NCBI RefSeq assembly: GCF_014323705.1
Contig: NZ_JABVEC010000014.1
Span: forward strand, 146,868 to 210,867
DNA: 64,000 nt
Reading direction: 5' to 3'
Source: Actinomadura alba
Lineage (GTDB): Bacteria; Actinomycetota; Actinomycetes; Streptosporangiales; Streptosporangiaceae
Shown here: positions 40,763 to 49,136 of the stretch, piece by piece
Layout: every line of letters starts with the position of its first letter
How positions within the stretch are numbered: the stretch's first letter is position 1
Translations under genes and position numbers: made by a program
The notes under the pieces: model-generated
Seen by the model: only the letters and a program-made list of their open reading frames with translations
Told to the model about the DNA's origin: nothing
Databases searched by the model: none

Positions 40763-42208
40763 GTGCAGGTAAGACGTGTAGTGATCAGTGCTGCCATCAG
40801 CGCTGCCCTGGTGGCGGCGATGATGCCGTCGGGCGGCGTCGCGGCCGCGGCGGGCGAACCTCGGCAGGTCAAAGCGGCGGCCAAGGTGACCAGAGACTTC
40901 AATGGCGACGGTTACCAGGACATGGCCATTGGCGCTCCGAACGGAACGGTGGGCGGCAAGACCGGCGCCGGTTACGTCACCGTCGTGTACGGCTCCAGGT
41001 CCGGGCTGGACACGAGCAGGCATCAGGTCGTCAGCCAGGACGAACCCGGCGTTCCGGGCCCGGCCGAACCGAACGCGGGGTTCGGGACCTCGGTCGCGGC
41101 CGGCGACCTCAACGGAGACGGGTACGCCGACCTGGCGATCGGCTCGCCGCGGTACGGACCGTACGACAACGTCTTCTACCACGGCGCCGTGACCGTCCTG
41201 TTCGGCGGCGAGGACGGCCTGGGCCGGGCGACCTCGGTCGCGGGACAGTACCGGCTGGGCAACGCCGTCGGCATGGGCGACGTGAACGGCGACGGCAGGG
41301 CGGAGCTGATCGCGACTGAGACCCCCAGCAACTTTGGTGACGTGTACCTGTTCGACGTCGCCGAGGGCGCGTACACAGTGAACCCGCTTCCCTACGGCGC
41401 CGGCCGGAGCGGGCTGACGGCCATCACCACCGGCGATGTGAACGGCGACGGATACGCCGACGTGGTGACGTCCTATCCCGCCGTCGGCGGAACGCCCATG
41501 GTGGATCTCTACCTGGGATCGTCCGGCGGGCTGAGCACGGAGACCACCGTCACGATCGAGTACGCGGACACGGCCGCGCTCGGCGACATCAACCGTGACG
41601 GTCGCTCAGACCTCGTCACCGGGTACATCAGCCAGAGCCCTGCCCGGGGCGGCGAGGTGTACATCCGGTACGGGACGCGCCAGGGCCTACCCGCGGAGCC
41701 GGATCTCACCATCAACCAGGACACCCGGGGAGTGCCGGGGACGACCGGCGAGTACGACCGGTTCGGGTCGGCGGTGGCGGTGGGCGACGCCAACGGCGAT
41801 GGGTACGCCGATGTCGCGATCGGAGTGCAGGGCAAGCCCGTCGGCGAGGCGAACCGGGCTGGATCGGTGGTCCTGCTGAAGGGCCTCCCACGGGGCCTCA
41901 CCACGGCGGGAGCCCGGTCTTTCAGCCAGGACACTCCCGGCGTGCCCGACACGGCGGAGCCGGACGACCTGTTCGGGTGGACCGTCTCGCTGATCGACTT
42001 CAACCGTGACGGCAGGGCCGACCTGGCCGCGGCCGCGGTGGGCGAGAACAAGCGGGATCCCAACAGCCTGTACCGGGGCGACGGCGCGGTCAGCGTGTTC
42101 CCCGGGACACGCTCCGGCGCGACGGGCACGGGAGCCATGACCTTCGGACCCGCCGACCTCGGCGCCGACCCCGCCAACGCGGGCTTCGGCTGGTCGCTCA
42201 TCCCCTGA
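40763..42208 (+). CDS. Secreted FG-GAP/VCBS (integrin-alpha-like) beta-propeller protein
   Basis: Exported protein of 481 residues. GTG 40763 follows GAGAAGG, and a signal peptide covers residues 1-30 (VVISAAISAALVAAMMPSG). At least seven repeats carry the calcium-binding-like DxNxDGxxD core: DFNGDGYQD, DLNGDGYAD, DVNGDGRAE, DVNGDGYAD, DINRDGRSD, DANGDGYAD and DFNRDGRAD. That is the number of blades of an integrin-alpha-like propeller. No sortase or membrane anchor is present. Such proteins are abundant in actinomycetes and probably bind extracellular ligands; the partner is unknown. It stands alone between the NTPase unit and the broken XRE cassette. Confidence 0.92.
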   Translation: MQVRRVVISAAISAALVAAMMPSGGVAAAAGEPRQVKAAAKVTRDFNGDGYQDMAIGAPNGTVGGKTGAGYVTVVYGSRSGLDTSRHQVVSQDEPGVPGPAEPNAGFGTSVAAGDLNGDGYADLAIGSPRYGPYDNVFYHGAVTVLFGGEDGLGRATSVAGQYRLGNAVGMGDVNGDGRAELIATETPSNFGDVYLFDVAEGAYTVNPLPYGAGRSGLTAITTGDVNGDGYADVVTSYPAVGGTPMVDLYLGSSGGLSTETTVTIEYADTAALGDINRDGRSDLVTGYISQSPARGGEVYIRYGTRQGLPAEPDLTINQDTRGVPGTTGEYDRFGSAVAVGDANGDGYADVAIGVQGKPVGEANRAGSVVLLKGLPRGLTTAGARSFSQDTPGVPDTAEPDDLFGWTVSLIDFNRDGRADLAAAAVGENKRDPNSLYRGDGAVSVFPGTRSGATGTGAMTFGPADLGADPANAGFGWSLIP

Positions 42209-42365
42209 CGCCACGCGCCCGGTCGGCACAGCCCGATCGAACGGAGGTACGGCCGGGCGTCGTGTTCTCATGAGCCGCCGGCCGGTCGAGCGGCGAAGAC
42301 GAGCCGGCGGGGATGGCCGTATCCGGCCACTCCCCCGGTTCTCACAGCGACCCCGGAAAGCTGCG

Positions 42366-42390
42366 TGTTCAATACGCACCGTAGTCAAAG
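42366..42390 (+). promoter_or_regulatory. Conserved 25-bp element before broken XRE cassette D
   Basis: Third exact copy of the element, 53 nt before GTG 42443; ATCCGGCCAC lies at 42321-42330. The region 42310-42520 is nearly identical to 35610-35815 of cassette C, so the promoter is preserved although the XRE gene is not. Confidence 0.8.
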
Positions 42391-42442
42391 GCATGTTCGA
42401 TCCGTGCCCCTTTCGGCACGGCCGACCATCCGGAGGACCACG

Positions 42443-42566
42443 GTGACCAGCCCCTTCGTCCGCCGCCGACGCCTGGCCCTACGCACCCTTCGCGAGGCGA
42501 AGGGCATGACCGCCGAGCGAGACGGCCGACAGGATCGCCGAGAATCAGGCAGGGGCCGGTCAATGA
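42443..42566 (+). pseudogene. XRE-DUF5753 gene with large internal deletion (cassette D)
   Basis: Begins like cassette C (TSPFVRRRRLA, LRTLREAKGMTAE), with a small loss of two residues in the first helix. It then jumps directly to the last codons of such a gene (in another frame: TADRIAENQAGAGQ and a stop at 42564). About 780 bp that encode most of the helix-turn-helix and all of DUF5753 are missing. The end still overlaps the DUF397 ATG. The remaining frame from GTG 42443 reads through into the DUF397 sequence, giving a fusion-like product of uncertain relevance. Confidence 0.85.
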
Positions 42567-42757
42567 GCACGAAGTACACCCACTGGCGCAAGTCGCGCCG
42601 TAGCGAGCCCAACAGCACCTGCGTAGAGGTATCGCCGGCCTCCGACGGCACGATCGGCGTCCGCGACTCCAAAGCCGGCGAGACGGGCGCAGTCCTTCGG
42701 TTCACCCGGTCCGAGTGGACGACCTTCATCAACCACATTTACCGAGCTCACCAGTAG
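42563..42757 (+). CDS. DUF397 protein left after XRE deletion (cassette D)
   Basis: Protein of 64 residues, all family blocks intact: WRKSRRSEPNSTCVEVS, IGVRDSKAGETGAVLRF, EWTTFINHI. It has lost its XRE partner but keeps the cassette promoter, so it is an orphan DUF397 gene. It could still act with the paralogous XRE regulators at 13, 25 or 35 kb. Confidence 0.9.
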   Translation: MSTKYTHWRKSRRSEPNSTCVEVSPASDGTIGVRDSKAGETGAVLRFTRSEWTTFINHIYRAHQ

Positions 42758-42817
42758 ATCGTGATCTTGCGGTCGTTCGGGCGCTGTTGAGCGCGGATAC
42801 GGCGCTGACCTAAGCCA

Positions 42818-43753
42818 TCAGGATGCTTTGTACACCTCGTCAAGGTGCCACTCGAGGAACTCGCGGCCCGGCCGGTCCGGTCGTCGCTCAGGTAGAGCGA
42901 TCTGTCGGCCCGCCCGGGCATAGAACTGGTCGCCGTTACCGAACTCCTCCCGCAGTCGCGGGCTCACGAGGAGTCTGTGATTCGGATCGACACCGAGGTA
43001 TCCGCGATCGAAGAGGGTGTGGACGTCAGAGCGCAACAGCAGGCCGTTGTCGAGCCGGTGCTCGCCTCCCGCCGGCAGCGGTCGGATGTGGGCGGCCTGC
43101 AGGACGGGCCGGATCTTGTTGCCGGTGATGGCACAGCGCCTGTCGTACGCACGCAGGACCACTGCTTGGAAGGCGTGCTGCCCGAGGCGCCGAGGGGTCA
43201 GCCTCGGATCGCCGTAGACGGGACCTCCGCGGTGCCAGGGCTGTGAGAAATCGATCTCGACGCTGTGGCCGAGCAGTCGGAAGACGAGCTCCTCGAAGTA
43301 GCCGGCATGTGCGTGGGCGGCGAGGTCGTAGCCCTTTCCCTGGACGATGTTCGACGCGAAGTCCGGCGGTGGGTCGACTTCCTCGCCGACCGGAAAGAAG
43401 CGCGTGTCTCGGACGAAGACGCAGCCGATGACGGGGTCCTCTCCCACAGCCATCGGCGCGCGGCGGTAGTGCCCGATCCGGGCCCGCATCTGCTGGAGGC
43501 TGTCGACGCCGTTCGCCTCGCCGAAGAACTCCCAGGCCTCGGAGACGCGGAGCTGCGCGAACCCGCTGTAGAAACCACCGCCCACCACGCGGTTGTGCGG
43601 GTAGTGCGACTTGAAGAAGAACGGCTCGCCCGGCGTGAGGACCTTGAATTCTCGCGCACTGGAGGGACGCCAGAAGTTGACCTCGTTCAGTCCGGGACGC
43701 GCTGAGAGAAAGCGGTACCAGTCACCGTCGGTCACACCAACGTACGCCTTCAC
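42818..43753 (-). CDS. HNH endonuclease with PUA/EVE-like N-terminal domain
   Basis: Protein of 311 residues. The C-terminal HNH_2-type nuclease is marked by CAITGNKIRPVLQAAHIRPL (first His), then LDNGLLLRSDVHTLFDRGYLGVD. The N-terminal ~170 residues (FKVLTPGEPFFFKSHYPHN and VVGGGFYSGFAQLRVSEAWEFFG) have a small beta-barrel pattern similar to EVE/ASCH-type domains that read modified bases. A reader domain joined to HNH is the layout of type IV (modification-dependent) restriction enzymes. GTG 43753 is the start; no methyltransferase is nearby, which fits that reading. The domain call for the N-terminus is tentative. Confidence 0.75.
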   Translation of the reverse strand: MKAYVGVTDGDWYRFLSARPGLNEVNFWRPSSAREFKVLTPGEPFFFKSHYPHNRVVGGGFYSGFAQLRVSEAWEFFGEANGVDSLQQMRARIGHYRRAPMAVGEDPVIGCVFVRDTRFFPVGEEVDPPPDFASNIVQGKGYDLAAHAHAGYFEELVFRLLGHSVEIDFSQPWHRGGPVYGDPRLTPRRLGQHAFQAVVLRAYDRRCAITGNKIRPVLQAAHIRPLPAGGEHRLDNGLLLRSDVHTLFDRGYLGVDPNHRLLVSPRLREEFGNGDQFYARAGRQIALPERRPDRPGREFLEWHLDEVYKAS

Positions 43754-43971
43754 ATCTGGGATTATGCATGCCCCCGGGAGAGAGCCACCAGGTACTGATC
43801 AAATCAAGGTACGGGCGCTATGTCGTCAGTCGAGGGCGAACTCTGACGCAGCGGGTGGTCGCGGGGCCGCCGCATCGCTGCCGGAACTGGTAGACACCGC
43901 ACGGTCCCCGGTTCCGAGCCCTTCTCGGAGCCGACCCACCCGTACGGCTGACCCGCCGCGCTGGTGCGACC

Positions 43972-44371
43972 TTGGCGCAAGCACGCGAAACGGCGGCCGA
44001 CCCCGTCCATCCAGGCGGCACAGTGCTCACGCGTACAGCCGACGGCGACCTGCGCTGGTGGACATGGGCTGGTCACCGCACCAATGCCACGCTGAAGGCG
44101 AGCCTCGGCAGCGTGGCGGACTCGGCTCAGCGGGTCGACGACTCATTCGTCCGGCTGCACACGGACGTCACACGCGACCTATGGAAGGTCGCGGTCGCCG
44201 AGTCGCGTGACCGGCTCTGCCTACCCGACGGCGACGACACGGCGCTGGAAGGGCCGAAGTTCAGCGCCGCGCTCCCGCCACCTAGCCGAAGCGACCTTGG
44301 CCGCTCGCCTCGCGGACCTTGAGGGTGCGACACTCTCCTTGCGCGAGCAGCATCGCCTCCTCTCGGTCTGA
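43972..44371 (+). pseudogene. 3' remnant of a DEAD/DEAH-box helicase
   Basis: The frame around 44020-44275 reads RTADGDLRWWTWAGHRTN, VDDSFVRLHTDVTRDLW and RLCLPDGDDTALEGPKF, the end of large actinobacterial helicases. About 44280 the sense moves by one frame to HLAEATLAARLADLEGATLS and LREQHRLLSV with a stop at 44371. No helicase motifs I-VI remain upstream; only about 130 C-terminal residues survive. It shows that a large gene was removed here. The start coordinate is approximate. The remaining gap 43754-43971 has no gene I can support. Confidence 0.65.
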
Positions 44372-44542
44372 GCCGGGACGCCTTTCCAGCCAGAAGTGTT
44401 AACTTGGATTGCGCAGGAGCCGGGTACGACCCCGCTGGCTCACGACCAGTGGCTCCACGAGAAGCAGGGAGATCCAGGTTGAAGCCCTGGCAGTACCGTG
44501 AGGTGCTGTAGCTCAACGGTCAGAACCCCTCTTTTTCCAAGA

Positions 44543-44576
44543 CCGATGGGTCCGTCGCGAACGGCGGGCCCATCGG
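44543..44576. terminator. Strong stem-loop in non-coding gap
   Basis: CCGATGGGTCCG (44543-44554) pairs with CGGGCCCATCGG (44565-44576), 12 bp with one G-T pair and a 10-nt loop. It stands between the helicase remnant and the MazG-like gene. No T tract follows. The surrounding 44372-44784 shows no gene. Confidence 0.5.
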
Positions 44577-44784
44577 CATGTTCACGGCCGTTCGACGTGC
44601 GTCGGAGCCATGGCGGCACAGCGCCGCCGCGAGTTCCCGATCGGGTGAGCCTGAACGGCGGATAGAGGCTCGCTCGCCGCCCTTAGCTGACCTACCTCGT
44701 AGCTCGTGACTGTTCGCGGCGAGCGGCACCGACCGACGGATGTGGAAACGTGAGGGGCATTCACCAAGGCCTAGGCTGAGCGAC

Positions 44785-45141
44785 ATGACCGAGCTTGAGG
44801 ACCTGGTCGTGCGGCTTCGGGAGTTCGCGGCCGTACGGGAGTGGGATCAGTTCCACACGCCGAAGAACCTCGCCATGGCACTGGCCGGCGAGGTCGGGGA
44901 GCTGCTCGCCGAGTTGCAGTGGCTCACACCGGAAGAGGCGGAGCGGGTCATGCACGATCCGGAGGCTGCCGCGCGGGTCAGGTCAGAGTTGGCCGACGTC
45001 ACCATCTATCTGACGAGGCTGGCCGACGTCCTCGGCGTGGACCTCATCGCCGCCGCGCACGTCAAGCTGGACGAGGGGGAACGTCGCTACGACGCCGCGA
45101 CGTATCGAGGGTCGATCCGCAAGGCCCCACCGATCACCTGA
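44785..45141 (+). CDS. MazG-like nucleotide pyrophosphohydrolase
   Basis: Protein of 118 residues of the all-alpha NTP pyrophosphatase group (RS21-C6/MazG-like). Metal-binding ExxE is in AGEVGELLAELQW (residues ~34-46) and ExxD in SELADVTIYLTRLAD (~72-86), with a His/Lys-containing segment AHVKLDEGERRYD after it. These enzymes remove pyrophosphate from nonstandard or excess dNTPs such as dCTP analogues. ATG 44785 is the start; no clear operon partner. Complete. Confidence 0.92.
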   Translation: MTELEDLVVRLREFAAVREWDQFHTPKNLAMALAGEVGELLAELQWLTPEEAERVMHDPEAAARVRSELADVTIYLTRLADVLGVDLIAAAHVKLDEGERRYDAATYRGSIRKAPPIT

Positions 45142-45244
45142 CAGCCTCCATGATCGCTTGTAATCTGCATAGCGGTATTTGCGGCCCGACGGGCTTCCGC
45201 CGATGAGGTGATCGCGGACACGCCCCCACCCGCACGAGTTCTTC

Positions 45245-47136
45245 GTGCTGCCTGAGGGTCAGTCCGTAACGGCGTTTCGGTTGTCGGCCGAGGGCGTGCT
45301 CGAGTCCCCCATCGAACGACGCCTGGCCACCAGAATCACCGACCATCTGAAGATGTCGATGGGGCTCTCGACCAGCGAGAGCGAGAAGAGGTCGTGGCGC
45401 AACAGCCTGCCGCTCCTCGCCCGCGATCTCGTCGAGGCCGACCTTGGCAAGGTCGAGATGCTCATCGAGTACCAGCTTCCCCGTACGAGCAAGCGCGCGA
45501 ACGTCGTCCTCGCCGGGGTCGACCACAAGGGCAACGACCGCTACGTGGTCGTGGAGCTCAAGCAGTGGAGCCGGGCCGAGCTCTTCGAGGACAGCGAGAC
45601 ACTCGTTCTAGTCCCGGGCTATTCCAGAGTGCTCCCCCACCCGCTGCAGCAGGTGCAGGGCTACTGCGACACCATCGTCGACTTCATCGGTGCGCTGGAC
45701 CGCGACCCCGACACCGTGCACGGTGTCGCCTACCTCCACAACGCGGCGGATCCGGACGTGCACGACCTGTTCGACCTGGTGGAGAGCCAGTACACCCGGC
45801 TGTTCACCAAGACCCGCCGTGGCGCCTTCCTGGACTATCTGCGCTCCCAGTTCGCCTCAGAGCCCGGTGCGGGTGCCGGCGACCGTCTGCTCGACAGCGC
45901 GGTAAGGCCGTCCAAGCAGCTCATGCGGCTCGCTGCCGCGGAGATCAAGGACCGTGAGCAGTTCGTCCTCCTGGATGAGCAGCGCGTGGCGTACGAGATG
46001 GTCCTGTACGCCGTGCGCAAGGCTCGACAGGCGGACAACAAGCGTGTCGTCGTGGTCACCGGTGGCCCCGGAAGCGGCAAGAGCGTCATCGCGCTGTCGC
46101 TGCTCGGAGAACTCAGCCGCAGGGGCCACCCGGCTCTCCACGCGACCGGGTCACGCTCGTTCACCCAGACGATGCGACGCCACGTGGGCAAGGGCAACCG
46201 ACGGGTCCAGAACCTCTTCAAGTACTTCAACAGCTTCACCAACGCCGAGAAGAACGAACTCGACGTCCTCATCTGCGATGAGGCGCATCGCATCCGGGAG
46301 ACCTCGGCCAACCGCTTCACCCGATCCACACCGGACGGCCGCAGGTCGACGAGCTCATGGCGGCCGCCCGGGTACCTGTCTTCCTCCTCGACGAGCATCA
46401 GGTCGTCAAGCCCGGTGAGATCGGCACCTTCGAGGCCATCAAGAGCCATGCCGAGAGCTTCGGCTTCCGCGTCGAGCATGTCCCACTGGAAGGCCAGTGG
46501 CGGTGCGGCGGGAGCGAGAAGTACGAGGAGTGGGTCCTGAGTCTGCTCGGTCTCGACGCCGGTGACGGGCCACAGCCGTGGACGGGCGATGACCACTTCG
46601 CGGTCACGCTCGCGGACTCACCCGAGGAACTGGAGGCGATCCTGCGCGGCAAGGCCCAAGAGGGGTTCTCCGCCCGCATCGCCGCCGGCTACTGCTGGCC
46701 GTGGAGCGATGCGCGTTCCGACGACACTCTCGTACCTGACGTGCGGATCGGCGACTGGGCCAAGCCGCGGAACGTCAAAGGCGACCGCGCCGTCGGGAAC
46801 GCCCCCTCCAGCGCGCTGTGGGCGACGATGGACGGCGGTTTCGAACAGGTCGGCTGCCTGTACACCGCCCAGGGCTTCGAGTACGACTGGTCCGGCGTGA
46901 TCATCGGTCCCGACCTCGTGGCACGTCACGGCCGGCTCGTCACCGTACGCGACCGCAACAAGGACCCTCAGCTCACCAGGCGCAGTGTCACCGACCTGCA
47001 GGTCGAGCGCCATGTCCGCAACATTTACAAGGTCCTGCTCACGCGGGGCATGGCCGGTACGGTCATCTATGCCGTCGACCCCGAGACCCAGGAATTCCTG
47101 GCGAGTCTGATCGAGCAGCACTCGCAGCGGCTGTGA
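45245..47136 (+). pseudogene. Nuclease-DUF2075 ATPase, frameshifted once
   Basis: From GTG 45245 the first ~360 codons encode a PD-(D/E)xK-like nuclease region (LLARDLVEADLGKVEMLIEYQLP and YVVVELKQW, with the catalytic ELK). A P-loop helicase-like domain follows with Walker A VVTGGPGSGKSVIA and Walker B DVLICDEAHRIRE. Near 46318-46328 the frame must change once to continue HTGRPQVDELMAAARVPVFLLDEHQVVKPGE. It ends with QGFEYDWSGVIIGPDL and VLLTRGMAGTVIY, the usual DUF2075 end, at 47136. With one indel corrected it would be a full protein of about 630 residues. DUF2075 proteins are frequent in defence islands. Broken gene or base-call error; both remain possible. Confidence 0.75.
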
Positions 47137-47159
47137 GACCGGCGGCGACGGGACGCAGA

Positions 47160-47202
47160 AAGGCCGCCAGTTCCTCTGAGGATCAGAAGAGCCGGCGGCC
47201 TT
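47160..47202. terminator. Bidirectional stem-loop terminator
   Basis: AAGGCCGCC (47160-47168) and GGCGGCCTT (47194-47202) are perfect complements, in the 92-bp gap between the converging DUF2075 gene and the coiled-coil gene. Confidence 0.7.
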
Positions 47203-47228
47203 CCCGCCTTCATCGAGCGCGGCGTCCG

Positions 47229-47606
47229 TCAGGAGACGCTGGCGGCCTCCTCGGTGCCCTCTGCCTTGGCCAGCAGCTTGGCCACCATGTTCTGGATCTT
47301 GATCTGGCTCGCTTTGATCTCAGGAATCTCAGCGACCCGAGCCCGGATTTCGCCCAGGTCGGCCGTCCTCGCCTTGAGTTCGGCGACATCGTCGGTCAAA
47401 ATGCCGATCTTTCCTTTGACCTCGGACATGTCCGCCTTAAGGACCCCGACGTCATCCTTGAGGCCCTCGACGTCCGTCTTGATGAAGGCCACTTCGTCGG
47501 TGAGATTATCGATCTTGAATTCGAGCCGCCTGTGCAGCGCGTCGTGATCATTCGCACGCCCTTCAAGCACGGCGACGCGATCCCTGAGGGTGTCGTTTGC
47601 TCCCAC
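47229..47606 (-). CDS. Small coiled-coil protein
   Basis: Protein of 125 residues from GTG 47606 with GAGGAGG 11 nt upstream. Almost the whole length is a heptad-type coiled coil of Leu/Val and charged residues (RDRVAVLEGRANDHDALHRR, LTDEVAFIKTDVEGLKDDVG, VLKADMSEVKGKIGILTDDV). The repeated pattern K/T-D-x-V/M-x-x-L/V-K recurs about every 7 and 14 residues. This resembles tail-fibre-adjacent or bdr-like coiled-coil proteins, but no family is certain. It is convergent with the DUF2075 gene. Confidence 0.75.
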   Translation of the reverse strand: MGANDTLRDRVAVLEGRANDHDALHRRLEFKIDNLTDEVAFIKTDVEGLKDDVGVLKADMSEVKGKIGILTDDVAELKARTADLGEIRARVAEIPEIKASQIKIQNMVAKLLAKAEGTEEAASVS

Positions 47607-47939
47607 GGGCTTCCCAGCCTCCTCTGTGAGGTTGTTCGTTCCGAAGGGCCCGCTGATCAGCGGAGAGTCCCCTGAGGCGAACGCCAACCCTGCCTGCCCG
47701 GGCAAAGACGACGTGTGCCGGATTCGAGCCGGACGCGCGTTACGCGCGTGTGCCTGCCATGAGGTAACTCCGGCGCCAATGGTCACAGCAGTCACACGCC
47801 GTGTCAATTCGATCACCATTCGTATGGAGGTCGGGTCCTCCGGGCCAGACACCTGCGGCGGCTCCGCGCGGACCGAACGGCGTCCGCGGGCGCCAGGTAG
47901 ATATGTCATGCTCGCCGGGTCGCGGCCGACCGGTGACCG
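47607..47939. other. 333-bp non-coding stretch
   Basis: No gene with acceptable start and codon bias. It contains the self-complementary ACGCGCGT duplicated around 47735-47755 and, on the minus strand, CGGCTCGAATCCGG, which resembles a tRNA T-arm without the rest of a tRNA. It separates the eroded accessory region from core-type genes. Confidence 0.4.
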
Positions 47940-48410
47940 TCAGCTTCGCGCCAGGCGGGTGAGCGCCTCGCCGGTGAGGCGGTAGACGGTCCACTCGTCC
48001 TGCGGGAGGGCACCGAGGGCCTTGTAGAAGCCGATGGCGGGCGAGTTCCAGTCGAGCACCGACCACTCGACGCGCCCGTATCCCCGTTCGTCGGCGATCT
48101 TGGCCAGCTCCGCCAGCAGCCGCCGGCCGTAGCCGTGCCCGCGCGCCTGCGGGCTGACGTAGAGATCCTCGAGGTAGATGCCGTGGCGGCCAAGCCAGGT
48201 GGAGAAGCTGAGGAACCACAGGGCGAATCCGACGACCTGGCCCTCGTGCTCGGCCACGTGCGCGGACACGCGCGGCTCGGGGCCGAACAGGGCGGACCGC
48301 AGATCCCCCTCGGTGGCGTGGACCTCGTGCGCGGCGCGTTCGTACTCGGCCAGCTCACGAACGAGCCGCAGGATCGTCGGGACGTCTTCTGGGACGGCGG
48401 TCCGAATCAT
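47940..48410 (-). CDS. GNAT-family N-acetyltransferase
   Basis: Acetyltransferase of 156 residues related to diamine/spermidine N-acetyltransferases. It has VVGFALWFLSFSTWLGRHGIYLEDLYV (SSAT-like), the acetyl-CoA loop SPQARGHGYGRRLLAEL (Q/RxxGxG/A) and WSVLDWNSPAIGFYKALGA near the end. ATG 48410 (MIRTAVPEDV) is the natural start. The substrate is probably a small amine, by similarity to the SSAT group; monocistronic. Confidence 0.93.
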   Translation of the reverse strand: MIRTAVPEDVPTILRLVRELAEYERAAHEVHATEGDLRSALFGPEPRVSAHVAEHEGQVVGFALWFLSFSTWLGRHGIYLEDLYVSPQARGHGYGRRLLAELAKIADERGYGRVEWSVLDWNSPAIGFYKALGALPQDEWTVYRLTGEALTRLARS

Positions 48411-48565
48411 GCGATGCAGGTTACTGGCCTCGCCGCACCGTCTCGCCCGCGTGGCGGAGCGGGTCCCTGGCCGGACGCCGCCCGCCCCTGGCCTGGTACC
48501 GCCCGGCCGCCTTCTCGATCCGTACACTTGTGGCCCAACGCGATCGAACCGGTGTGAGGCGGCAC

Positions 48566-49012
48566 ATGAGCGAGGCGATCCAGACCATCGAAAGCGCGGC
48601 CGGCACGCTCGCGCTGAGGTCGGTCGAGATCTCGCTGACCTACGGCGGCTACCTCGAGGGCATGCCCAGCCGTAAATTGAACGACGAACACCTGCGACGG
48701 CAGGTCGAGCGCGTGCGGGGGCTCTGGCGCCACATTCCGGTGCACCTGGTGGAGCCGGTCAGGACGGTCGCCGACGACCGGGAGCCGCATCCCCGCTGGG
48801 GACCGATGGAACTAATGCCTCCACTGGAATGCGTCGGTCTCTTCCATGGCAGGCCCACACCGCGCGCCGTGGGCGACTGGATGTACACGGCCCTCGTCGT
48901 CATCTGGTATCAGGAGATCGGCGACGGTGTGATCCACCCCACGGCGATGGCGCGGCTGGGCCACCTCCCTTGGGCCGAACTGGCCAGGGACTTCTCCTAC
49001 GACGACCTGTGA
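48566..49012 (+). CDS. Hypothetical protein (148 aa)
   Basis: Cytoplasmic protein from ATG 48566 (GTGAGGCGGCAC upstream). Conserved-looking segments are VEISLTYGGYLEGMPSRKLN, WGPMELMPPLECVGLFHGRP and DWMYTALVVIWYQEIGDGVI. A related short protein is frequent in actinobacteria, but I know no function for it. No signal or membrane segment. Confidence 0.8.
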   Translation: MSEAIQTIESAAGTLALRSVEISLTYGGYLEGMPSRKLNDEHLRRQVERVRGLWRHIPVHLVEPVRTVADDREPHPRWGPMELMPPLECVGLFHGRPTPRAVGDWMYTALVVIWYQEIGDGVIHPTAMARLGHLPWAELARDFSYDDL

Positions 49013-49136
49013 GGATGCACGCCACGGCCGCTCAACGCCGCTCCGGGTGATGACACGGCGGTGGCAAGACGTCGCGCGACAAGATCGGTTACGATCCACT
49101 CGCGCCTCCGAGCACATAGGACCGGGAGACCCTCGA

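Noticed and set aside
44495..44560. Sequence GTGCTGTAGCTCAACGGTCA resembling the 5' half of a tRNA
   Set aside because: D-arm pairing is imperfect, no anticodon arm of 5+7+5 nt follows and there is no T-arm or CCA-like end; treated as chance or a tiny remnant.
47715..47765. Minus-strand CGGCTCGAATCCGG looking like a tRNA T-arm
   Set aside because: Stem is only 4 bp, no acceptor or anticodon arm could be built around it; could at most be an att-like scar.
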